A stretch of 64,000 nt of DNA, taken from assembly GCF_009756665.1 (NCBI RefSeq), contig NZ_CP037953.1, positions 682,001 to 746,000 of the forward strand. Direction: 5' to 3'. Every line of letters starts with the position of its first letter. Position 1 is the stretch's first letter. The DNA comes from Permianibacter aggregans. GTDB lineage: Bacteria > Pseudomonadota > Gammaproteobacteria > Enterobacterales > Permianibacteraceae. Shown piece after piece: positions 56,430 to 64,000 of the stretch. The position numbers were made by a program, and so were the translations under genes. The notes beneath the pieces are model-generated. The model made no database searches, was not told the DNA's origin, and saw only the letters and a program-made list of their open reading frames with translations.

Positions 56430-57830
56430 TTATCGACCTATCATTTGCAAACAGAGCGCCGCCTGACCAACAAACAATTCAAAGGCTTCGACGTCATTGG
56501 ATGACAGCGCCCCCTCCTCCTGGTCGGCATAAAATAAGCCAATGACTTTGCGGTTGACGGTCAATGGACCAACCACGCAATCGGCACCACCAGTTTTGCG
56601 CAACAAGCCGTCGAATTCGCCATTGTCATTGTCGCGCCAAGCCCACATCGTTTCACCGGCCATTGAGTTTTTCAGCGCAGCTTGATTAGCTATTTCAAAC
56701 TGGAAGCCGCTGAGCAAAGTGCTGGGGCTCTTTTCCAGCACGTATTTTCCAAACAGTTTGCTGCGTTCCGGATTGACCAATCCAACGACCACCCGGCTGA
56801 TCCCGGCGCCCCGATGCAAGCCTTCCAATACCAATTGCAGTACCAGATTGACATCGGTTTTGCCCTGCGCCATCTGGGTCAGCTCACGCAGAATAGCCAA
56901 TTGCATGTCACTGCTGGCTGAGTTCTGGTTATTGTTTTGTTCATCTTCTTCCGCTTCTTCTTGCTGATTGCGCGGACCGACATAAGCCACCAATTTCTCG
57001 GCACCGCACATCACCAGCGTTTCCCGCGTCGCGGTGACGGCATCACTCAACTCTTCGCGTATCGAACTGGCCGGTGCGCCGCTAATCGTCGATAGCTGGG
57101 TTAGATAGCTTTCCCAGGTTGCTTCATCCGTTTCCTGGTTTTGCAGTTGCACCGCCTGCCAGGCCAACGGGATACAGTTGAAGCTCTGGCCATTGGCGCC
57201 ACGCAGTAGCGGTGGTGTCAGAATTTCTTTGATATGCCATTGCTCAGCAACGCTACGGGTCAGCTCATTCATGGTAAAGCCGAGTACCTGACGCTCAGCC
57301 TGCTCCGGGCTGACACCATCCTGCATCTGCTTGGCGAGCTTGTGTGCCGTCGTTGAACCGACCGCCCAGAACGCCATTGCGCCAAGTCGGTGGAGCAGCG
57401 ATGAAACAAAGATTTCCTCGGAATCCGGTGCACCACTCAACTTGGCGACTGCGCGCGCCTGCATCGCCGTGTGGAAGGCATTGGCGACTTCTTGGGCAAG
57501 ATATGGACCGGTGTCTTCTTTGATTAACTCGTCGAGCAAGGCAGTCGCCAGAGAGATCGAGCGCAGCGTTTTCAAGCCAAGGACGACTACGGCGCGACTG
57601 ATGGTGTTGATCTTCTTGCGGGTCGGGTTGAACATCGCGCTATTGGCAATCTTCAACACCCGAGCGGTCATAGACGGGTCGCGCAGAATAACTCGGGTCA
57701 GCTCGGCCGCATGACTCATCAAAAATCCATTTAACGCCCCGACTTGCTGCAGCGTTTGGCCCAGTGCCGGCAATTCCGTTCGGTTGATTCGCTCGACCCA
57801 ATCCCGTACACCGGGTAACTCACTGGCCAT
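56430..57830 (-). CDS. HDOD-GAF domain regulatory protein
   Basis: A 466-aa cytosolic protein. Residues about 15-215 are an HDOD domain (LPALGQTLQQVGALN, DPSMTARVLKIANSAMFNPT, TISRAVVVLGLKTLRSISLA, SLLHRLGAMAFW). It lacks intact HD catalytic residues, as is usual in this family. An acidic low-complexity linker (EEAEEDEQNNNQN) lies at about 290-305. A GAF-like domain (RVVVGLVNPERSKLFGKYVL, KVIGLFYADQEEG) ends the protein. HDOD proteins act in c-di-GMP, motility and stress signalling as scaffold or regulatory modules. It is monocistronic. Confidence 0.9.
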   Translation of the reverse strand: MASELPGVRDWVERINRTELPALGQTLQQVGALNGFLMSHAAELTRVILRDPSMTARVLKIANSAMFNPTRKKINTISRAVVVLGLKTLRSISLATALLDELIKEDTGPYLAQEVANAFHTAMQARAVAKLSGAPDSEEIFVSSLLHRLGAMAFWAVGSTTAHKLAKQMQDGVSPEQAERQVLGFTMNELTRSVAEQWHIKEILTPPLLRGANGQSFNCIPLAWQAVQLQNQETDEATWESYLTQLSTISGAPASSIREELSDAVTATRETLVMCGAEKLVAYVGPRNQQEEAEEDEQNNNQNSASSDMQLAILRELTQMAQGKTDVNLVLQLVLEGLHRGAGISRVVVGLVNPERSKLFGKYVLEKSPSTLLSGFQFEIANQAALKNSMAGETMWAWRDNDNGEFDGLLRKTGGADCVVGPLTVNRKVIGLFYADQEEGALSSNDVEAFELFVGQAALCLQMIGR

Positions 57831-58062
57831 GCACTACTTCACCGTGATTTCAAATTGCATTACCGAATTATGGTCAAGAAACTTCATGTCGTAACCGTGC
57901 GGACAAAAATAATCCGGTTACCTGGTTACTTACTGGCAATCAATGCTAGTCGAGTTAAAATAACTTTATGATTTTCAAAAGAATTCTGCCCGCGTAAACC
58001 GCCGGTAGATTTTTGTATGATTTTTGTATCGCGGACAGCGTTGGCAAACTCAGGTATTAAAA
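57831..58062. other. Spacer upstream of the HDOD gene
   Basis: About 230 bp, no gene recognised. It contains the HDOD promoter region and reaches the terminator of the merR gene. A/T-rich stretches are present but no operator or RNA gene is evident. Confidence 0.35.
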
Positions 58063-58084
58063 AACGCACGTTTCCGTGCGTTTC
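58063..58084 (-). terminator. Terminator of the thrS-to-merR operon
   Basis: AAACGCACG-TTTC-CGTGCGTTT with a run of T on the minus strand (the A-run at 58058-58065), 21 bp after the merR-like stop codon. Confidence 0.85.
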
Positions 58085-58104
58085 TTATTCAAGCGGAAAT
58101 GCTC

Positions 58105-58470
58105 TTACTGACGTTTCAGAATGATCAGTAGCTGTTCCAGATCCTCAATCAACCGCCCCACTTCCTGCTGATTGATGCCGCTGCCCTCACCCTCTTCTTC
58201 CTTGTCATGAGTCAGCTGCAGCCGGGCGCCACCAATGGTGTAGCCCTGCTCGTACAGCAACGAGCGGATTTCGCGGATCAGCATGACATCTTCACGCTGA
58301 TAGTAGCGGCGATTGCCCCGGCGCTTGACCGGGCTCAGTTGCGGGAATTCCTGCTCCCAGTAACGCAGCACGTGTGGCTTGACCTGACACAGCTCAGCCA
58401 CTTCACCAATGGTGAAATAGCGCTTGGCCGGGATCGGAGCCAACTCGTTATTATTGCTTGCTTCCAGCAT
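58105..58470 (-). CDS. MerR family regulator downstream of ihfA
   Basis: A 121-aa protein. The MerR helix-turn-helix is [20 protein letters not shown] and the wing [24 protein letters not shown]-like helices ([22 protein letters not shown]) follow, then an acidic tail. It has no metal-binding Cys cluster, so it is not a metal sensor of the MerR type itself. A gene of this type commonly follows ihfA in gammaproteobacteria; its target is not well established. Overlaps ihfA by 20 nt. Confidence 0.92.
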   Translation of the reverse strand: MLEASNNNELAPIPAKRYFTIGEVAELCQVKPHVLRYWEQEFPQLSPVKRRGNRRYYQREDVMLIREIRSLLYEQGYTIGGARLQLTHDKEEEGEGSGINQQEVGRLIEDLEQLLIILKRQ

Positions 58471-58750
58471 AGGCTTCGACTCGGGCCTTCAGTTTTTGAC
58501 CGGGACGGAAGGTAACGACACGACGGGCGCTAATCGGAATTTCGCGTCCGGTTTTCGGATTTCTGCCGGGTCTTTGGTTTTTGTCACGAAGCTCAAAATT
58601 GCCGAAACCGGACAATTTGACATGCTCACCGCGCTCCAACGCCGTGCGCAACTCCTCAAAGAACTGTTCAACCAGCTCTTTGGCTTCCCGTTTATTCAGG
58701 CCAAGCTCCTCGTAGAGACGCTCGGCCATCTCGGCTTTGGTAAGGGCCAT
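58451..58750 (-). CDS. ihfA: Integration host factor subunit alpha
   Basis: A 99-aa DNA-bending protein that forms the IHF heterodimer with Ihf[41 protein letters not shown] and [20 protein letters not shown] are diagnostic, the latter forming the beta arm that intercalates. It lies 9 bp after pheT, the usual position. Confidence 0.98.
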   Translation of the reverse strand: MALTKAEMAERLYEELGLNKREAKELVEQFFEELRTALERGEHVKLSGFGNFELRDKNQRPGRNPKTGREIPISARRVVTFRPGQKLKARVEAYAGSKQ

Positions 58751-58759
58751 AAGGAAAAC

Positions 58760-61132
58760 TTACTCCCGTAACTGCGCGCCACAGTGAGTCTGCAGCGAGC
58801 CGACAACGGCCGCCATCAGCGCATGGACGTCAGAATCAGTAAGAGTGCGCGATGGATGCCGTAAGGTCAAGCCTAACGCTACGGATTTTCGTCCAGAATC
58901 AATACCTTTTCCGCGATAGATGTCAAAAACCTTTAAATCTTCCAGAGCCTCGCCAGCAGCCTCGCGAATGACGGTTTGCAGATGGGCGGCACTGATTGAC
59001 TCCTCGACAACCACGGCCAAGTCGCGGGCGACACTGGGAAATTTCGACAATTCCTTGTAGCGCGGCAGTACCCCATCGCTGATGACATCGACGATAAGCT
59101 CAAAGACGAAGAAGTCGCCTTCCAAATCCAGTGCCTTGACCCGTTCCGGATGCAGCGCGCCAAGGTGGCCGGCCAGCTTGCCATTGACGAACACCGCGGC
59201 CGATTGACCTGGATGCAGGGCATGGTGCACCGCGGCGCGAAATTCCACCTGACGGCTGCCGCCAAGGCTCAGTAGCGCTTCGATATCGCCTTTCAGATCG
59301 AAGAAATCGAAGGGTTCACGGCCATGATTCCATTGCATTGGCTGGCGTGGGCCATGCAGCAGGCCAGCAATCATTTTCTGTTGGTTGAGCTCGCCTTTCT
59401 CCTGGACGAAGCGAAGGCCGATTTCGAACATCGCCAGGCGGTCAACCTGACGGTTCAGGTTGTGCTTGGCAGTGCTGAGCAAACCTGCCCACAGCGAGGT
59501 GCGCATGACCGCCATTTCCGGCGTAATTGGATTGATCAGCGGCAATGGTTCGAGGCCTGGCTCCAGCTCGCGCATCAGGTTCGGTTCGACAAAGGTAAAG
59601 GTCACCACTTCCTGATAGCCGCGGTCGACTAGCAAATCGCGCATGGCGTTGTCGCCAACGACGTGTTCCGGCACCCGCGCCATCGCCATGTCGCCGTGTG
59701 GCGTCGTAACGGACAGATGGTGATAACCGTGAATACGGATTAACTCTTCGATCAGGTCTGCTTCAATCGAGATATCAAAGCGGTGCGCCGGCACCTGGCA
59801 TTGCCAACCTTCTGCGGTCGGCGACAATTGCAATCCTAAGCGAGTCAGCATGCCTTCGACTTCGACATCTGGCAGTGAAAATCCCAGCAAGCGCGGAATG
59901 CGAGCACGGCGTAAATGAATCGAGGCGGTTTTCGGCAGGTACGTTTCCGAGACCGCGTCGACAACCGGCCCAGCCTGGCCACCGGCCAGCTGCAGTAACA
60001 GTTCGGTCGCCCGCTCGATAGCGCGACGTTGCAGCGTCGGATCGACACCACGTTCATAGCGATGCGAGGCATCGGTATGCAGACCATACTGACGGGCTTT
60101 GCCGGCAATCAGATGTGGCGTGAAGAACGCCGCCTCGAGCAAAACATCGGTGGTGTCGTCGGCGATACCGGAATGCTCACCGCCCATGACACCGCCAATG
60201 GCGACCGGCTTTTCGTGGTCGGCAATCAGCAAGGTATCTGCAGTCAACGACACTTCGCGGCCATCGAGCAGCGTCAGCTTTTCACCCTCGCTGGCCATGC
60301 GCACACGAATACCGCCCTTGATTTCACGCAAGTCAAAAGCATGCATTGGATGACCAAGTTCGAGCAGCACGAAGTTGGTGATATCGACTGGAAGACTGAT
60401 GCTTTCGATACCGCCGCGACGCAGTTTCTCGACCATCCACAGCGGTGTTTCGGCGTTCGGATTAATGCCTTTGACGATGCGACCGCAGTAACGCGGGCAG
60501 GCCTCCGGCGCCAGCAATTCAATCGACGGTTTATCGTTGATCGTGGCCAGGCTCTCGACGATTGCCGGCAGGGTGAACGGCATTTTGTTTAGCACCGCGA
60601 GTTCACGTGCAACGCCAATTACACCAAGGCAATCGCCACGGTTTGGTGTCAGGTTGATTTCCAGCACCGCGTCATTCAGTTTGAAGAAATCGACAATTGG
60701 CGTGCCGACCTGTGCATCGCTCGGCAGCTCCAGAATGCCGTCGCTCTCTTCTGCCATACCCAGCTCTTTCGCTGAACACAGCATGCCGTTCGACTCGACG
60801 CCACGCAGTTTCGCTTTCTTGATATTCAAACCGCCAGGCAGACTGGCACCGACCAGCGCTGCCGGAATCTTGATGCCCGAACGGCAATTGCTGGCGCCGC
60901 AAACGATTTGCAGCGTCTCGTTGCCGACATTGACTTGCGCGACGCGCAGTTTGTCGGCATCCGGATGTTGTTCGGCTGAAATCACTTCCGCGACAACGAT
61001 ATTGCTCAGACCCTCACCGAGCAATTCGATGCCTTCGATCTCAAGACCGGCCATCGTCAATTGCTTGCACAATTCGTCGCGGGAAATATTCGGGTTAACC
61101 CACTCACGTAACCATTTTTCCGAAATTTTCAT
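58760..61132 (-). CDS. pheT: Phenylalanyl-tRNA synthetase beta subunit
   Basis: A 790-aa protein that pairs with PheS in an (alpha-beta)2 enzyme. The N-terminal tRNA-binding OB domain (about 40-150, VVAEVISAEQHPDADKLRVA), the B3/B4 editing region, B5, and the C-terminal anticodon-binding FDX-ACB domain (SKFPSVARDLAVVVEESISA) are in the standard order. It acts in charging and editing (Tyr-tRNA-Phe). 69 bp after pheS. Confidence 0.98.
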   Translation of the reverse strand: MKISEKWLREWVNPNISRDELCKQLTMAGLEIEGIELLGEGLSNIVVAEVISAEQHPDADKLRVAQVNVGNETLQIVCGASNCRSGIKIPAALVGASLPGGLNIKKAKLRGVESNGMLCSAKELGMAEESDGILELPSDAQVGTPIVDFFKLNDAVLEINLTPNRGDCLGVIGVARELAVLNKMPFTLPAIVESLATINDKPSIELLAPEACPRYCGRIVKGINPNAETPLWMVEKLRRGGIESISLPVDITNFVLLELGHPMHAFDLREIKGGIRVRMASEGEKLTLLDGREVSLTADTLLIADHEKPVAIGGVMGGEHSGIADDTTDVLLEAAFFTPHLIAGKARQYGLHTDASHRYERGVDPTLQRRAIERATELLLQLAGGQAGPVVDAVSETYLPKTASIHLRRARIPRLLGFSLPDVEVEGMLTRLGLQLSPTAEGWQCQVPAHRFDISIEADLIEELIRIHGYHHLSVTTPHGDMAMARVPEHVVGDNAMRDLLVDRGYQEVVTFTFVEPNLMRELEPGLEPLPLINPITPEMAVMRTSLWAGLLSTAKHNLNRQVDRLAMFEIGLRFVQEKGELNQQKMIAGLLHGPRQPMQWNHGREPFDFFDLKGDIEALLSLGGSRQVEFRAAVHHALHPGQSAAVFVNGKLAGHLGALHPERVKALDLEGDFFVFELIVDVISDGVLPRYKELSKFPSVARDLAVVVEESISAAHLQTVIREAAGEALEDLKVFDIYRGKGIDSGRKSVALGLTLRHPSRTLTDSDVHALMAAVVGSLQTHCGAQLRE

Positions 61133-61201
61133 TGCTGTTTCCGTTTAATTTGTTTCGTCGATCTGTCGCGGCATTCCGCATCGCGACTACTGTTCAATCG
61201 T

Positions 61202-62230
<1,029 letters not shown>

Positions 62231-62336
62231 TTATCAAATTAAATCTACTGAACCAGCAGCTTTTTTCCGCTTCGTCATTCCATTGCAGAAGTGCACTTCA
62301 ACACGGGAATAAGGACGCCGGATAATTTTTCATAAA

Positions 62337-62366
62337 AAAAGGGAAGAGCTTACGCCCTTCCCTTTT
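62337..62366 (-). terminator. Hairpin with T-run between rplT and pheS
   Basis: On the minus strand AAAAGGGAAG, a 10-nt loop, CTTCCCTTTT, then further Ts (seven As at 62334-62340 on the plus strand). It could end the rpmI-rplT transcript partially or attenuate pheST, as in E. coli. No Phe-rich leader peptide is present: the short frame after it has a single Phe. Confidence 0.75.
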
Positions 62367-62413
62367 ATTCGGCGGTAGTCGAAACGCTAACGCGTTTCGC
62401 CAAAAAGCCAGAC

Positions 62414-62770
62414 TTAGGCGCGTGCTGCCTTGGCTTTTTCCGCCAAGGCCGTAAACGCGGCTGCGTCAAACATCGCCAAATCGGCCAGCACGCGGCGGTC
62501 GATGATGATGTTGGCTTTCTTCAAACCGTCAATCATGCGGCTGTAAGACAAACCGTTTTGACGCGCACCGGCGTTAATACGGGCAATCCACAGCGCACGG
62601 AACTGGCGCTTCTTTTGACGACGATCGCGATAAGCGTACTGAGCCGCTTTGATCACCGCCTGCTTGGCCACGCGGTAAACGCGCGAACGGGCACCGTAGT
62701 AACCCTTGGCCAGTTTCAGAACTTTCTTGTGACGCGCGCGAGCGGTCACACCACGTTTTACTCGTGCCAT
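62414..62770 (-). CDS. rplT: 50S ribosomal protein L20
   Basis: A 118-aa basic protein: [40 protein letters not shown] and [20 protein letters not shown]. An early-assembly rRNA-binding protein and in many bacteria an autogenous repressor of its operon. 13 bp after rpmI. Confidence 0.99.
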   Translation of the reverse strand: MARVKRGVTARARHKKVLKLAKGYYGARSRVYRVAKQAVIKAAQYAYRDRRQKKRQFRALWIARINAGARQNGLSYSRMIDGLKKANIIIDRRVLADLAMFDAAAFTALAEKAKAARA

Positions 62771-62783
62771 GACTTAACTCCTC

Positions 62784-62978
62784 TTACGCGTAAGGCAACA
62801 AACGTTTCAATTCCGGCGCATCCTGATCGGAGACCATTTTCAGACCGCGCAGTTGACGAACGGTTTTGCCGCTCTTGTGCGTGGACAGGTGACGCATGCC
62901 GGCTTGCTTGTGCTTGTAGCCGCCACCGACTTTCTTGAAGCGCTTGGCAGCGCCACGGTGGGTTTTCATTTTGGGCAT
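62784..62978 (-). CDS. rpmI: 50S ribosomal protein L35
   Basis: A 64-aa basic protein: MPKMKTHRGAAKRFKKVGGG, KQAGMRHLSTHKSGKTVRQL and PELKRLLPYA. Normal length (about 65 aa) and position between infC and rplT. Confidence 0.99.
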   Translation of the reverse strand: MPKMKTHRGAAKRFKKVGGGYKHKQAGMRHLSTHKSGKTVRQLRGLKMVSDQDAPELKRLLPYA

Positions 62979-63149
62979 TGTAATGCTCCTGGTTCATTAT
63001 CCGGATTGGCCACAGCGAACCTCGCTGTAGTTGGTCGCCAAGCTCGGACTTTTACGTGCTCACGATGGCGACCAAAGTCGTTCATCGCGCCATCTGGAAA
63101 TCAGCCGAAACCGTTTTCCAAATTTATTTGCCGCCTCGGTGAGACAGCA

Positions 63150-63172
63150 ATGCCCGGTCGTTAGCCGGGCAT
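63150..63172 (-). promoter_or_regulatory. Hairpin in the infC-rpmI spacer
   Basis: ATGCCCGG-TCGTTAG-CCGGGCAT, a perfect 8-bp stem 24 bp after the infC stop, in a 217-bp spacer. No T-run follows. In E. coli the L20 translational operator lies in this interval; that this hairpin is part of such a site is inference. Confidence 0.5.
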
Positions 63173-63195
63173 CTGAATAGCTGAAGAAAAAGCGC

Positions 63196-63762
63196 TTACT
63201 TTTTCTTTTTCGGCGCCAGAATCATCGTCATCTGGCGGCCTTCCATTTTCGGGTGGAACTCGACGGTGGCGATATCGGCCACGTCTTTCTGCAGGCGTTC
63301 CATCATCTGCATACCCAGTTCCTGGTGAGCCATCTCGCGACCGCGGAAACGGACTGTGATTTTCACCTTGTCGCCGTCTTCATCCAGAAAGCGCGAAATG
63401 TTGCGCAGCTTGACCTGGTAGTCACCGATATCGGTGCCGGGACGGAACTTGATTTCCTTGACCTGAACCTGTACCTGTTTCTTCTTGGCTTCAGCAGCTT
63501 GCTTGGCCTTGGTGTACATGAACTTGCCGTAATCCATGATCTTGCAGACTGGCGGGCTAGCATCGGGAGAAATCTCAACCAGATCCAATCCTGCCTCTTC
63601 TGCTTTGGCCAGCGCGTCCCGGCTGCTGACCACCCCGATTTGCTGACCGTCCGCTCCAATCAGGCGCAATTCGCGCGCGGTAATTTCATGATTGATGCGG
63701 TTTTCTCGTGCGGGACCAGCGGGTGCGCGTGGTGTCCGCGACAGCGGTTTTGCGGGTTTTAT
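63196..63762 (-). CDS. infC: Translation initiation factor IF-3
   Basis: The conserved segment [19 protein letters not shown] begins well before the first ATG/GTG/TTG-type start (TTG at 63669, inside the conserved sequence). Reading upstream in frame, the first plausible start is ATA at 63762, 8 nt after GGAGG and 3 nt after the thrS stop; a stop lies two codons before it. That gives 188 aa. An AUU start, blocked by IF-3 itself, is known in E. coli infC, so a rare AUA start suits the same autoregulation. N-domain, linker helix and C-domain ([20 protein letters not shown]) are intact. Confidence 0.9.
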   Translation of the reverse strand: MKPAKPLSRTPRAPAGPARENRINHEITARELRLIGADGQQIGVVSSRDALAKAEEAGLDLVEISPDASPPVCKIMDYGKFMYTKAKQAAEAKKKQVQVQVKEIKFRPGTDIGDYQVKLRNISRFLDEDGDKVKITVRFRGREMAHQELGMQMMERLQKDVADIATVEFHPKMEGRQMTMILAPKKKK

Positions 63763-63765
63763 ATC

Positions 63766-64000
63766 TCAATCCTCCAAAATAGCGCGGCCGCGCGAGGCAA
63801 CGTCTTTGGCAAGCAGGTCAGTGAAGGCTTCAACGCTCATCACCCCTAAGTCCTTGCCATCGCGCCGACGCACGGCCACTGAATTCGCATCGACCTCACG
63901 GTCGCCTACGACCAATAAATACGGAACACGCTGTAACGTGTGCTCGCGGATTTTATAGCTGATCTTCTCGTTTCTCAAGTCGGATGCAGCCCGGAAGCCT
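63766..64000 (-). CDS. thrS: Threonyl-tRNA synthetase, C-terminal part
   Basis: Open to the window edge; it ends at the TGA at 63766-63768. The visible 77 residues are the anticodon-binding domain of class II synthetases: [40 protein letters not shown] and [16 protein letters not shown]. The catalytic and editing domains lie beyond 64000. The infC ribosome-binding site (63771-63775) lies within its last codons, and infC starts 3 nt after its stop. Confidence 0.97.
   Translation of the reverse strand, partial: GFRAASDLRNEKISYKIREHTLQRVPYLLVVGDREVDANSVAVRRRDGKDLGVMSVEAFTDLLAKDVASRGRAILED

Overview
This is a chromosomal window from a gammaproteobacterium of middling GC content that I cannot place more closely. 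The evidence is the conserved order rpsB-tsf-pyrH-frr-uppS-cdsA-dxr-rseP-bamA-skp-lpxD-fabZ-lpxA-lpxB-rnhB-dnaE-accA-tilS, the map-glnD-dapD-arsC-like-dapE cluster, and thrS-infC-rpmI-rplT-pheS-pheT-ihfA-merR. It is a Gram-negative cell with lipid A, a BAM machine, RseP-type envelope stress control, c-di-GMP signalling and chemotaxis.

Positions 1-14218 are a rearranged accessory stretch. It holds the end of a methyl-accepting chemotaxis protein, an egtB-like gene ruined by two frameshifts and a stop, an IS5-family element with a split transposase, a DUF4382 lipoprotein, an MscS channel, a secreted S8 peptidase, two small exported proteins, an SCP2-type thiolase, a hipBA toxin-antitoxin pair and an IS3-family element. 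The IS5-type ends recur on three short elements without genes. Two of these are 205-bp copies that bracket the thiolase gene in inverted orientation. The IS3 element abuts the 5' 51 nt of a tRNA-Pro(GGG) gene whose 3' part is missing, and that tRNA's promoter is still visible.

From 14219 to 21463 come an FmdB-type zinc ribbon protein, a 550-bp spacer with a chain of six hairpins, then proS, a lytic transglycosylase, a patatin-like phospholipase and a GAF-GAF-GGDEF-EAL protein. The last of these converges on tilS with a 65-nt coding overlap.

From 21399 to 41958 is an almost uninterrupted minus-strand run for translation factors, UMP kinase, isoprenoid and phospholipid precursors, outer-membrane assembly, lipid A, DNA polymerase III alpha and fatty-acid synthesis. 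It begins at a promoter with a GC-rich discriminator before rpsB.

From 42223 to 51534 plus-strand genes cover a GNAT-like protein, methionine aminopeptidase, the PII uridylyltransferase, two lysine/diaminopimelate enzymes and two peptidases. From 51673 to 57830 lie an exosortase-type acyltransferase, an OmpA protein, an acetoacetyl-CoA reductase, a YajG-like lipoprotein, an outer-membrane barrel protein and an HDOD regulator, several separated by clear hairpin terminators. The last 6 kb is the thrS-infC-rpmI-rplT-pheST-ihfA-merR operon on the minus strand. infC appears to use an AUA start codon. No CRISPR array, rRNA or intact tRNA was seen. The most unusual part is the mobile and repeat landscape of the first 15 kb; I found no convincing wholly new system.
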